From Ga0077555 sp041397775 (GTDB taxonomy: Bacteria; Pseudomonadota; Alphaproteobacteria; Rhizobiales; Hyphomicrobiaceae): 64,000 nucleotides of DNA. The first letter of the stretch is position 1. Each line of letters opens with the position of its first letter. Below the pieces are notes generated by a model that was not told the origin of the DNA, did no database searches, and saw only the letters and a list, made by a program, of their open reading frames with translations. A program made the translations under genes and the position numbers. The stretch spans positions 1-64,000 of the forward strand of contig JAWKWB010000014.1 in the NCBI GenBank assembly GCA_041397775.1. The letters are read 5' to 3'. Below are positions 9,126 through 17,923 of the stretch, piece by piece.

Positions 9126-9557
9126 CTATGAGAGCTTTTTGAGCACGCTATCAATCCATCGAGCATTGGTTGCACCCAGAATAAGGAGGCCGCCAGCAAG
9201 AACGATGAAGATGCCTCCGAAAACGAGCATCCCTAGTTGGACATAGCTATAGAGCGGATCAGTTCTCGCTATTTTAATCATGCTGAGACCGAGCCCCAAG
9301 ACGAATAAAACAAACCCGACGACTACGATATTCACTGCATAGGTGTGCCAGTTGAACAGTCGTCGAAATTCGACCCGGCACTCGACGATCGCTTTGCGCT
9401 GATTGTCATCTCCTTGGAGCTGGTTCAGTTCGACCTTCTGACGCAACGCGAGCAGGTCGCGCAACCATTGACTCAATTGAAGGTAGAAGAAACTGCCAAG
9501 CAGGCTGGCCAAAGTCAGCATCAGGCCGACGACAGAGAGCGGGTTAGCCGGCGCCAT
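9126..9557 (-). CDS. small integral membrane protein, unknown function
   Basis: 143 residues with three hydrophobic segments (about 9-28, 75-93 and 108-130) and a charged loop between the first two (LRQKVELNQLQGDDNQRK), which could be a coiled coil. It starts 3 bp after the stop of the partner gene at 9561-10178, so the two form an operon. Base composition is visibly more AT-rich than the surrounding genes, a sign of transfer. No family recognised. Confidence 0.65.
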   Translation of the reverse strand: MAPANPLSVVGLMLTLASLLGSFFYLQLSQWLRDLLALRQKVELNQLQGDDNQRKAIVECRVEFRRLFNWHTYAVNIVVVGFVLFVLGLGLSMIKIARTDPLYSYVQLGMLVFGGIFIVLAGGLLILGATNARWIDSVLKKLS

Positions 9558-9560
9558 CGC

Positions 9561-10178
9561 CTATTCCTTTCGCAATATTACGAGCAGCGCCAGCGCCGTC
9601 TCGGCGGTAATGGAAAACCAAATTAGTGAACCTGACGATGGGTTTCGCCTTGGAGGTGCCGGGCGGTCCTGACTAGGAGTGGTTCTGGCGACGAAATCGT
9701 AAAGCACGACAAGCTGTTCGTAACCGCCCCGCGACAGACTTAGATCGAACCGCTGCGTTTTCGCTGCCTTGGCGTTTGCAGCATCCTGAGCCTTCGTTTC
9801 GACATTGTTAAGTGAGTTCAGCACTTCTCGATGGGCGGCATCGCGCCATTGCCCGGTATTGCGCGCCAGTAACAACCGCGTGAGGTAAGCCGCGCGGGGA
9901 AGTGGGAGCCCGAACCGAGCGTAGATGCGTGTCGCTTCAGGCTGCTCGTCTCGATACAGTTCCTCGTAAAGCCTTGCGAGCCAGTGCTCAGTTTGCTGAC
10001 TTAAGCTTTCAAAGCGTCGCTCTCCAGCGATCCACTCAAGCGCCAGCTCCGCAGCCACTGATTCTAGGCGCCGCCTTACGAGGCTTGCTGATGCATCTGA
10101 AGTTTGGATGCTGAGGTTCGAGGTTGCACGTGCCAGCAGTTTGTCCAGGTGGGTGCTATCAGACATCGGTAAAACCAT
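9561..10178 (-). CDS. hypothetical protein with C-terminal membrane segment
   Basis: 205 residues from the ATG at 10178 (another ATG at 10166; a GTG at 10214 would add 12 residues). The body is helical and soluble; the last 20 residues (WFSITAETALALLVILR) form one hydrophobic tail helix, so it is probably tail-anchored. It overlaps nothing and is followed after 3 bp by the three-helix membrane protein gene; the pair probably works together at the inner membrane. Codon use is more AT-rich than the neighbours. Function unknown. Confidence 0.6.
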   Translation of the reverse strand: MVLPMSDSTHLDKLLARATSNLSIQTSDASASLVRRRLESVAAELALEWIAGERRFESLSQQTEHWLARLYEELYRDEQPEATRIYARFGLPLPRAAYLTRLLLARNTGQWRDAAHREVLNSLNNVETKAQDAANAKAAKTQRFDLSLSRGGYEQLVVLYDFVARTTPSQDRPAPPRRNPSSGSLIWFSITAETALALLVILRKE

Positions 10179-10572
10179 CGACTGCTTCTTCGGCAAAAAC
10201 GACAATGCGCGCACACTTTAATGCCCCGCCCGCCAGGGCGGCTTCGGGTGACGTCCGTTCTGACCACCCGACTGTCGGCCATCTTGTCGGGGATCGGACC
10301 GTCTGCAAGATCGGCTGCGTCAAGTCAGAGATGCACCCTCCGGACCCGTTGTCCCTTCCACACTCTGACGCTAAAACCATAAGCGGACTGGGCCAGACCG
10401 CGCAAGCTCCGCGATCGCGACTTCGCCAACGGGTCACCAGCACGCATTCTCGACTGCGCCGCAACGGCTGGACCGCATCCGGTAGCGGACGCGATCGACC
10501 GCGCTGGCATCGAGTCCAACGCCGGCCGCCCGGCTTCCCCTCCCGCATGAAATCTCACCCGCCCCCCCCAAC

Positions 10573-10606
10573 ATAAAACCCTCCCCCGCTTTCGCAGGAG
10601 AGGGTT
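10573..10606 (-). terminator. intrinsic terminator of the DUF35/thiolase-like operon
   Basis: Read on the reverse strand, an AACCCTC/GAGGGTT hairpin (10577-10606, with a GC/TTTC loop core) is followed by a TTTT run, about 70 bp after the DUF35 stop. The rest of 10179-10676 holds no gene I can support; it carries the promoter of the leftward hypothetical pair at its left edge. Confidence 0.6.
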
Positions 10607-10676
10607 CGCGAGGCGATCGGGATCTTCGGCGACCACCGTCATGGACAATCGTCGCCGTCAGTCCCCGCGGCATTCC

Positions 10677-11063
10677 TCACGCCGCCGTGAAGCACGGCAG
10701 CTTGTGGCCGTCGTCCATGTCCTTGAAGACGACCTTCACCTTCTGGCCGATCTTCACCTGGTCGAATGGCATGTCGACGATGTTGGTCATCATCGAGACG
10801 CCCTCGTCCAGCGTCACGTAGGCGATCACGTAGGGCGGCTTGCCCGCGTGCATGATCGAGTACGTGTAGACCTCGCCCGTGCCATTCGCCTGCCGCCACT
10901 CGAGGTTGGTGGAGAAGCAGTGCGGGCAGATGCCGCGCGGATAGTGGTGCGGCTTGCCGCAGTCCTTGCAGAACTTGACCATCAGCTTGCCGTCCTTGGC
11001 CGCGTCCCAATAGGGCTCGGTCCCGGGCGTGGTGCCGACGAACTGGTAGGTTTTCTCGCTCAT
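10677..11063 (-). CDS. DUF35 OB-fold/zinc-ribbon acyl-CoA-associated protein
   Basis: 128 residues. An N-terminal rubredoxin-like zinc ribbon (FCKDCGKPHHYPRGICPHC) precedes an OB-fold (GTGEVYTYSIMH ... QKVKVVF). DUF35 proteins bind acyl-CoA and act with thiolase-like or MaoC-like partners, for example ChsH2-DUF35 with the aldolase Ltp2 in steroid side-chain breakdown. Its gene directly follows the thiolase-like gene (8-bp gap), so the two products probably form a complex. Start ATG at 11063 chosen because it begins at the family's normal N-terminus. Confidence 0.9.
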   Translation of the reverse strand: MSEKTYQFVGTTPGTEPYWDAAKDGKLMVKFCKDCGKPHHYPRGICPHCFSTNLEWRQANGTGEVYTYSIMHAGKPPYVIAYVTLDEGVSMMTNIVDMPFDQVKIGQKVKVVFKDMDDGHKLPCFTAA

Positions 11064-11071
11064 GTTCCCAC

Positions 11072-12247
11072 TCACTCCCGCTCGAGGATGACCGTCGATC
11101 CGACGTGGCGCGTGCCCAGCGACCCGCCCGTACCGTGCGCCAGCACGATCGACGGATCCTTGACCTGCACCTTCGGATGCGCCTCGCCACGCGCCTGACG
11201 CACGGCCTCGATGACCTTCGTCATGCCGCCGCGGTTGCCCGGGTGGTTGGAGCACAGGCCGCCGCCATCGGTGTTGAACGGCAGCTTGCCGACGCCGGAG
11301 ATCAGGTTGCCGTCGGAGACGAACTTGCCGCCGTCACCCTTCTTGCAGAAGCCGAGGTCCTCGAGCTGCATCACCACCGTGATGGTGAAGCTGTCGTAGA
11401 TCGAGGCGTATTTGATGTCGGAGGGCTTCACGCCCGCCATCTCGAAGGCGCGCTTGCCCGATTCGGCGCCGGCCGAATACGTCAGGTCGAGATCGACGCC
11501 GCCCCACTGGGCCTTGTTCGCCTCGCCCGTGCCGATCACCTTCACCAGCGGCCGCTTCAGGCTCTTGGCGATCTCCGGCTTGGTAATGACGAGGGCACCG
11601 CCGCCGTCCGAGATCACGCAGCAGTCGAGACGATGCAGCGGATCGGCGACCATCGGCGAGTTCACGACGTCCTCCACCGTGACCACCTTCGGCAGCATGG
11701 CGTGCGGGTTGTGCTGCGCATGGTGGGAGGCTGCGACCTTCACCCAGGCGAGCTGCTCCGACGTGGTGCCGTACTGGTGCATGTGGCGGCGCGCGGCCAT
11801 GGCGTACATGTTCGCCGTGGCGGGGCCGTAGGGGAACTCGAACTGCAGGTCCGCCTGGTGCACGTTACCCATGCGCGGCGCGGTGCCCGTCGCCATGCCT
11901 TCCGAGCGCGGACGGCCCGCGAGCGTGACGAGCGCCACGTTGCAGCGTCCCGTGGCGATGGCCGCCAGCGCGTGGCCGACGTGCAGGTTGTAGGACGAGC
12001 CGCCCGAGTCGGTGGAATCGTAGTGCTTGAGCCTGAGACCCATGTACTCGGCCATCGACATGCCGCCGAGGCCTGGCGTGTCACCGGCCGCGCAGAAGTA
12101 GCCGTCGACGTCACGCACCGACAGGCCGGCGTCGTCCAGCGCGCCCTTCGCGCACTCCGCATGCAACTGCATGAGCGAGATGTCGGGCGCCTTGCGCGTG
12201 GGATGCTCCCACGCCCCGACGATGTACGCTTTTCCCTTGAGACTCAT
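11072..12247 (-). CDS. thiolase-fold (SCP-x/Ltp2-like) protein, catalytic cysteines absent
   Basis: 391 residues with the thiolase double fold. The usual N-terminal nucleophile motif is replaced by SGGSSYNLHVG (81-91), and the C-terminal cysteine motif is AHGTGGSLG (370-378); the conserved NHP...GG block survives as CSNHPGNRGG (H335). Loss of both cysteines with a neighbouring DUF35 gene resembles the Ltp2-type retro-aldolases of sterol side-chain degradation rather than a true thiolase. It is the first gene of a two-gene operon. Cytosolic. Whether it cleaves a C-C bond is inference. Confidence 0.88.
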   Translation of the reverse strand: MSLKGKAYIVGAWEHPTRKAPDISLMQLHAECAKGALDDAGLSVRDVDGYFCAAGDTPGLGGMSMAEYMGLRLKHYDSTDSGGSSYNLHVGHALAAIATGRCNVALVTLAGRPRSEGMATGTAPRMGNVHQADLQFEFPYGPATANMYAMAARRHMHQYGTTSEQLAWVKVAASHHAQHNPHAMLPKVVTVEDVVNSPMVADPLHRLDCCVISDGGGALVITKPEIAKSLKRPLVKVIGTGEANKAQWGGVDLDLTYSAGAESGKRAFEMAGVKPSDIKYASIYDSFTITVVMQLEDLGFCKKGDGGKFVSDGNLISGVGKLPFNTDGGGLCSNHPGNRGGMTKVIEAVRQARGEAHPKVQVKDPSIVLAHGTGGSLGTRHVGSTVILERE

Positions 12248-12407
12248 TCCCTGCGAACCTCCATCGACGTTTCACTCCCTTGAGCACCGCATGTGCCTGG
12301 TCGCAGGACGCAACCAGACCCCGACCGGACGCGAAGCCCGGCGCGGTTCCCCCAGAAGTTCGCGCGAAGTGCCGCTGGCGTCAATGCGCAGGGGGCGCGC
12401 GCCGGCA

Positions 12408-13351
12408 TCATGCCATCGCGGGGCCCCGTCGTGCCCGGTCGGCCTGCGGCGACAGACCGACGGTCCGCACGAATTCCACGAACAGCGCGGTCGCCTCGTT
12501 GCCCGCCTCCCGGTGCCAGACCAGCGAGACGGTGTGCTGCGCGTTGCGGGCGGCGACATCGACGAAGCTGACATCGCCCAGCCCGGCCAGCGCCAGCGAG
12601 CGGGGCACCAGCGAGACGCCGAGCCCCTGCGAGACGAGCGCCACGACGGTCAGCCAATGCTGCACGTCGTAGCCCAGGAACGGCTCGATGTCGGAGGCCT
12701 TGAGCAGGGCGACGATCTTGTCGTGGTAGTAGGGCGCGAAGGCACGCGAGAACAGGATGACCTTCTCGCCCGCGAGCGCCTTCAGGTCGATGCGGCTGCG
12801 GCCGGCGAGCCGGTGCGTCCGTGGCACACAGCAGGCCAGCCCCTCGGGCTCCATGCGATGCTCGTCGAGCTGATCGGGCAGCGGCACCGAATGGATGAAA
12901 CCCACATCCACGCGATGCGCGAGCACGTCGGCGATCTGGTGGGCGGTATTGCGCTCGCACAACGTCAGTTGCACGCGTGGATGAGCTTCCTCGAAGCGCC
13001 GCAGCACCGCGGGCAGCCCGCGGAACAGCATGGCGGGCACGAACCCCACGGAGACCGCGCCGGCCATGCCGAACGCGACCTGCCGCGCCATGGCGGTCGC
13101 AGCCCCAGCTCCTCCAGGATGCGCCGCACCTGACCGGCAAAGACGGCCCCCGCCGGCGTCAGGTGCACGGACTTCTTCGTCCGGATCATCAGCGCATAGC
13201 CAAGCGTCTGCTCGAGCTGCTTGAGGCTGGCGCTCAGCGGCGGCTGCGAAATGGCGAGCCGCTTGGCCGCCTTGCCGAAGTGCAATTCCTCCGCGAGGAC
13301 GAGGAACTGCTGTAGTTGCCGGAAGGTGATCGCCATGTACGGGGGTCTCAT
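12408..13351 (-). pseudogene. LysR-family regulator interrupted by a frameshift
   Basis: The N-terminal helix-turn-helix (from MAITFRQLQQF at 13336; a further ATG at 13351) and the C-terminal LysR effector-binding domain are intact but in different frames. Read across the junction they align as ...RRILEELG-[AATAMARQ]VAFGM..., which needs one extra base in the CCCC run at 13103-13106 (GGGG on the coding strand). All other family features and the length (about 314 residues when repaired) are normal. It is either a real one-base deletion or a homopolymer sequencing error. It lies between the thiolase-like operon and the divergent acyl-CoA dehydrogenase, one or both of which it would regulate. 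Confidence 0.85.
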
Positions 13352-13386
13352 ACCAAATATGCTATCGATCCAGTCGTAGCTGGTAT
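13350..13386. promoter_or_regulatory. possible LysR operator
   Basis: The LysR/acyl-CoA-dehydrogenase divergent gap contains ATACCA (13350) paired with TGGTAT about 25 bp further on, and an inner CCAG-N6-CTGG. Such imperfect dyads are usual for LysR-type autoregulated promoters; the LysR start codon itself is at the edge of the dyad. Assignment is weak and rests on position. Confidence 0.25.
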
Positions 13387-13493
13387 TGGACGTCCAATCA
13401 AAGCGCCGTTACGGTCGCCACGAGAAAACGGCCCCCAAGAGCGGCCCCCCCAAAAGCGGCCCCCATGAGACGGCCAGGAGAGGAAACGCAGCG

Positions 13494-15221
13494 ATGGCAT
13501 CGGTCTACGAGAACATTCCCGATAGCGCGGGCACGAACGTCTTTCGCGCCGATCCCGCCATGGCCGATCTCCTGTCGGTCTATCTCGACCCCGGCCTGAT
13601 CGCGGTCACGACTGCGCAGCTCGACCGCATGGGGGCCCTCGTCGGCGACCGGCTGGAGCGTCTGGCTCTCGCCGCCGACAAGAACCCGCCCGCGCTGAGC
13701 ATCCGCGCCCGCAACGGCGCCCCCGCCGAGATCGTGGAAAAGCATCCAGCCTACGAGGAGCTGGAACGCTATGCCTTCGGCGAGTTCGGGCTCGCGGCCA
13801 TGTCGCATCGGCCCGGCGTGTTCGGCATCGACCGCAAGCTGCCGCCGCTCGTGAAGTACGCGCTCGTCTACCTCTTCGTGCAGGCGGAGTTCGGCTTGTG
13901 CTGCCCGCTCAGCATGACCGATTCCCTGACGCGCACCCTCGTCAAGTTCGGCTCCAAGGAACTGGTCGACCGCTATTTCGCGCAACTGACGAGCCAGGAC
14001 ATGGATGCCCTGTTCCAGGGCGCCATGTTCATGACGGAACAGGCTGCGGGATCCGACGTCGGCGCCATCGACACCATCTCGCGCTTCGAGGACGGGGAGT
14101 GGCGCCTCTACGGCGACAAGTGGTTCTGCTCCAACCCGGATGCGGCCTTGAGCATGGTGCTGGCGCGTCCCGACGGCGGTGGCGAGGGCACCAAGGGCCT
14201 GTCGCTCTTCCTTCTGCCGCGCCACCTGCCGGATGGCACGAAGAACGCCTATCGAATCCTGCGGCTGAAGGACAAGCTCGGCACGCGTTCGATGGCGAGC
14301 GGCGAGGTGGCCCTCGAAGGCGCCGTCGCCTATCTCGTCGGCGATCCGGGTCAGGGCTTCAAGCAGATGACCGACATGATCAACATGTCACGTCTGGCCA
14401 ACGGCGTTCGTTCCGCCGGCCTGATGCGCCGGTCGGTCAACGAATCCCTCTTCATTGCGGGCAACCGCGAGGCCTTCGGCAAGCGCCTCGTCGATCTGCC
14501 GCTGATGCAGCGCCAGATCATGAAGATGCTGGTCACCGCCGAGCAGGGCCGCAGCATGGTCTTCCACACCGCGCGCGTGCTCGAGCGCGCCGACGCCGGC
14601 GATGCGCACATGGCGCGCGTGCTGCGCATCCTGACGCCGCTGATCAAGTTCCGCACCTGCCGCGACGCGCGCAAGGTGGCGGGCGACGCCATGGAGGTGC
14701 GTGGCGGCTGCGGCTACATCGAGGAGTGGTCGGATGCCCGCGTGCTGCGTGACGCACACCTGGGGTCCATCTGGGAGGGCACCAGCAACATCGTGGCCCT
14801 CGACGTCGCCCGCGCCGCCCGCCGGGAGGGGGCTCTGGAAGCGCTCGAAGGCTATTTGGGTACGCTGCTCGACGAGGCCGCCCTTGCGCCCGGGGAGCGC
14901 GATGCCGTCGCCAGCCGCTTCACCAGCGCCGCTGCCTTCCTCGCCGACGTGGCCAACGACCGGGAGCGCGAGATAGAGACGCGGCAGGCGGCGACGGCCG
15001 TCTACAACGCCACCTCGGCCGTCATCATGACCTGGGAGGACGCCAAGCTGCGCCAGCTCAGCAACGGCTATCGTGGCGACCGGCTGGCGCTGGCCCAGCA
15101 TGTCCTCGCCCACAAGCTCTCCGCCCGCGATCCGCTTGGCCGCGACGGCCAGGACCACGCCGCGGCCCGCGAGCTGTTGGGCCGCGCGCTCGCAGGTGCA
15201 GGCGCCGCGCCCGTAGCATGA
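13494..15221 (+). CDS. acyl-CoA dehydrogenase, AidB-like
   Basis: 575 residues. The middle domain has MTEQAAGSDVGA (FAD/substrate loop of AidB-type proteins), then WFCSNPDA, and the C-terminal helical domain contains RGGCGYIEEW and IWEGTSNIVALD, the FAD-binding dimer segment. These place it with the AidB/long acyl-CoA dehydrogenase clade. The ATG at 13494 is preceded by GGAGAGGAA; an upstream in-frame ATG at 13386 would add a Pro/Lys-rich tail. It is divergent from the damaged LysR gene and is followed by a strong terminator. Substrate unknown. Confidence 0.9.
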   Translation: MASVYENIPDSAGTNVFRADPAMADLLSVYLDPGLIAVTTAQLDRMGALVGDRLERLALAADKNPPALSIRARNGAPAEIVEKHPAYEELERYAFGEFGLAAMSHRPGVFGIDRKLPPLVKYALVYLFVQAEFGLCCPLSMTDSLTRTLVKFGSKELVDRYFAQLTSQDMDALFQGAMFMTEQAAGSDVGAIDTISRFEDGEWRLYGDKWFCSNPDAALSMVLARPDGGGEGTKGLSLFLLPRHLPDGTKNAYRILRLKDKLGTRSMASGEVALEGAVAYLVGDPGQGFKQMTDMINMSRLANGVRSAGLMRRSVNESLFIAGNREAFGKRLVDLPLMQRQIMKMLVTAEQGRSMVFHTARVLERADAGDAHMARVLRILTPLIKFRTCRDARKVAGDAMEVRGGCGYIEEWSDARVLRDAHLGSIWEGTSNIVALDVARAARREGALEALEGYLGTLLDEAALAPGERDAVASRFTSAAAFLADVANDREREIETRQAATAVYNATSAVIMTWEDAKLRQLSNGYRGDRLALAQHVLAHKLSARDPLGRDGQDHAAARELLGRALAGAGAAPVA

Positions 15222-15247
15222 CGCCGCCTTGCGGCGCGGCGTTTTTT
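15221..15247 (+). terminator. intrinsic terminator after acyl-CoA dehydrogenase
   Basis: ACGCCGC (15221-15227) pairs with GCGGCGT (15236-15242) and runs into a T6 tract. It begins at the last base of the stop codon and separates the gene from the converging stress-protein operon. Confidence 0.8.
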
Positions 15248-15261
15248 CAGGCGCCGCGCCG

Positions 15262-16110
15262 TCACCTGAACAGCAAGACCGGCACCTTGCACGACCGGAT
15301 CATTTCCGTGGTCGTCGAGCCGATCAGCAGGTTCCGGATGCGGGAGTGGCCATAGGCACCCATCACCAGAAGGTTCATGCGTTCCGCGTCGACGATGCCG
15401 GCAATGGCCTTGTCCGGGACGCCGTCGGCAAAACGGAACTGCGCCTTGTGGCCGCCGGCGTGGAGTTGGGCCACCGCCCCTTCCAGGCGCCGCCGCATTT
15501 CCGGGATATCCTTTCCCACGCAGACGAGATGGATGTCGATGCCACTCATGAGCTGCGACCGGGACAGCGCGTCGACGGCCTTGAGGATGCTGGAGCCGCC
15601 ATCGAAGGCGACCAAGGCCTTGTCGATCGTCGCATAGGCGCGTGAGGCGACAAGCACCGGGCGCCGGCTCGCGCGAACGACGCGCTCGAGGTTGGAGCCC
15701 AGATGCGCGGTCGCGAAATCGGCCGCTTCGCCACGCTTGCCGATGACGACGAGATCCGCAGACGCTTCACGTTCACTCAGGGTCTCGAGCAGATCGCCGT
15801 TTCTGAGAACCGTGCTGACGGCGCCCGTCGCCGTCGCTGAAATCCGCAAGCGCGCATCGTCCATGACCATGCGGGCACGCTGTTGGATGAGCTTCGCGCG
15901 CTCTTCGTCGAGCCTGGCGAGTTCATTGAGAAGCTTCTGCTGTGCGTCCGCCGAAATGCTGCCGCTCAGATCGGCCGCCGGGATGTCGCCGCGCCCCAGA
16001 ACCTGGAGCAGCTCGACCGATGCGGTCAGGCGCTCTGCGGCCCAGGCGGCGTGATCCACGACGCTGTGCGTGTAGATCGAGCCGTCGATACAGGCGATGA
16101 TCTTGCTCAT
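15262..16110 (-). CDS. tandem-domain universal stress protein
   Basis: 282 residues comprising two UspA domains. Each has the nucleotide-binding pattern GxxG-x9-G(S/T): GKRGEAADFATAHLGS in the first and GAYGHSRIRNLLIGST in the second, so ATP binding is likely. ATG at 16110 is used because it has GAGG 9 nt upstream and starts at the domain edge (MSKIIACIDG). It is 14 bp downstream of the SulP transporter gene in one operon. USP domains partner or regulate SulP-type transporters in several bacteria; a regulatory role here is inferred. Confidence 0.92.
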   Translation of the reverse strand: MSKIIACIDGSIYTHSVVDHAAWAAERLTASVELLQVLGRGDIPAADLSGSISADAQQKLLNELARLDEERAKLIQQRARMVMDDARLRISATATGAVSTVLRNGDLLETLSEREASADLVVIGKRGEAADFATAHLGSNLERVVRASRRPVLVASRAYATIDKALVAFDGGSSILKAVDALSRSQLMSGIDIHLVCVGKDIPEMRRRLEGAVAQLHAGGHKAQFRFADGVPDKAIAGIVDAERMNLLVMGAYGHSRIRNLLIGSTTTEMIRSCKVPVLLFR

Positions 16111-16124
16111 GGGCCCAACCTCGT

Positions 16125-17615
16125 TCAATGCGCCAGTAGTTTGTCGAGTGCACCTGGCTTGTCGTGCATGGCCAGCTTGTCGACGATGGTTTCACTCGCC
16201 GCATTCAGTCCGACGATATCGACGTCTGCACCTTCCCGGCGAAACTTCAAGACGACCATGTCGAGCGCGGCGACGCTGGAGATGTCCCAGATATGGGCAT
16301 CCGTGACATCGATCACGACCTTCTGGAGAACTTCCTTGAAGTCGAACGCTGCCGTGAAATCGTCGGCGGAGGCGAAGAAGAGCTGGCCGCGGATCCTGTA
16401 GGTTCGCGCCGTGCCATCATCCGAAAGCTCGGACCCGACCTCGAACAGCTGTGCGATTTTCCAGGCGAAGAAGATGCCGGACAGCAGCACCCCGAGTCCC
16501 ACGCCGATCGCGAGATTGTGTGTGAAGAGCACGCCCGCCACCGTCGCCAGCATGACGATGCTCGACGAGCGCGGGTGGGTCTTGAGGTTCGCCAGCGAGA
16601 CCCAGCTGAACGTGCCGATCGACACCATGATCATGACGGCAACGAGTGCAGGCATCGGGATCCTCACGACCCACGGCCCCAGCAGCACGATCAGGAGCAA
16701 CAGGAAAATACCCGCCACGAAGCACGACAGGCGTCCCCGGCCGCCCGACTTAACGTTGATGACGGATTGCCCGATCATCGCGCAACCAGCCATGCCGCCC
16801 ATGAAGCCGGTGACGAAGTTCGCGACGCCCTGGCCCACGCATTCGCGATTCTTGTCGCTCGTCGTGTCGGTGAGGTCGTCGACGATCTGCGCGGTCATGA
16901 GGGATTCCAGCAGGCCCACGGCCGCAACCGCCGCCGAGTAGGGCAGGATGATCAGCAGCGTGTCGACGTTGAAGGGAACATCGGGAACGAAGAACGTCGG
17001 CCATGTGCTCGGCAACTCGCCCATGTCGCCGACGGTGCGGACGTCTAGCCCCATGGTCGTCGCCGCGATCGTCAGGGCGATGATGCACACGAGCGGAGAT
17101 GGGACCGCCCTGGAAAGCAGTGGGAAGCCGTAGATGATGGCGAGCCCCGCCGCGACCATCGCATAGGTCAGCCACGTCACGCCGATCAGCTCGGGAAGCT
17201 GGGCCATGAAGATCAGGATGGCCAACGCATTGACGAAGCCCGTCATGACGGATTTCGAAACGAACCGCATGACCCGGCCGAGCCTCAGAAATCCGGCTGC
17301 GACCTGGAGAACGCCGGCCAGGACGGTGGCGGCCAGCAGATAGTCGAGCCCATGCTGCTTCACCAGCGTCACCATGAGGACGGCAGTCGCCGCCGTCGCG
17401 GCCGAGATCATGCCCGGCCTTCCGCCGACGATCGCTGTGACGACCGCGATGGAGAAGGAGGCATAGAGGCCCACTTTGGGATCGACGCCTGCGATGATCG
17501 AGAAGGCGATCGCCTCGGGGATGAGCGCCAACGCCACGACCAGCCCCGCGAGAAGGTCGCCGCGTATGTTGCCGAGCCATTCGGCCTGGAGCTTCGACGC
17601 GCTCGGTGTGAACAT
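16125..17615 (-). CDS. SulP-family anion transporter with STAS domain
   Basis: 496 residues. The SulP signature region (GLVVALALIPEAIAFSIIAGVDPKVGLY, quoted in part: LIPEAIAFSIIAGVDPK) and about 12-14 membrane helices are followed by a cytoplasmic STAS domain from about residue 390. The STAS is short and ends with IVDKLAMHDKPG. Members carry sulfate, bicarbonate or other anions; substrate is not decided by sequence. It heads the operon with the tandem universal stress protein. Confidence 0.92.
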   Translation of the reverse strand: MFTPSASKLQAEWLGNIRGDLLAGLVVALALIPEAIAFSIIAGVDPKVGLYASFSIAVVTAIVGGRPGMISAATAATAVLMVTLVKQHGLDYLLAATVLAGVLQVAAGFLRLGRVMRFVSKSVMTGFVNALAILIFMAQLPELIGVTWLTYAMVAAGLAIIYGFPLLSRAVPSPLVCIIALTIAATTMGLDVRTVGDMGELPSTWPTFFVPDVPFNVDTLLIILPYSAAVAAVGLLESLMTAQIVDDLTDTTSDKNRECVGQGVANFVTGFMGGMAGCAMIGQSVINVKSGGRGRLSCFVAGIFLLLLIVLLGPWVVRIPMPALVAVMIMVSIGTFSWVSLANLKTHPRSSSIVMLATVAGVLFTHNLAIGVGLGVLLSGIFFAWKIAQLFEVGSELSDDGTARTYRIRGQLFFASADDFTAAFDFKEVLQKVVIDVTDAHIWDISSVAALDMVVLKFRREGADVDIVGLNAASETIVDKLAMHDKPGALDKLLAH

Positions 17616-17700
17616 CTCATGATCTCCGTTACGGCCATGCTCTGCGGCACGGCTCGTCTTCGTTCGGGTGTGCGGTGGGATGGGCGGGCCCTGGGAGGGC

Positions 17701-17819
17701 GCGCATCAGGGACGTTTGCAGCGCAACATAAATCTCCCTGGCGGGGATGTCACGGCGCAAACAGGCTGGCAGGCGCCAACGGGTCCATGGCAGCAGAAGC
17801 GGGGCGCTCCCTGATGCGC
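17701..17819. repeat. nested inverted repeat in intergenic gap
   Basis: GCGCATCAGGGA (17701-17712) is repeated inverted at 17808-17819, and inside it GTTTGC pairs with GCAAAC. The gap 17616-17923 has no gene that I can support; it lies upstream of the SulP operon and downstream of the SDR gene, both leftward. Could be a small palindromic element or a promoter-proximal structure. Confidence 0.4.
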
Positions 17820-17923
17820 CCCGGCATTGGCTCTCGCGAACCGCGCAGGCTCTGCCCTGCCTGCCAGCCGTCGGCAGAACCCACGTGCGTGGCCACCGGC
17901 ATCACGGTGCCATATGCGCTGGG

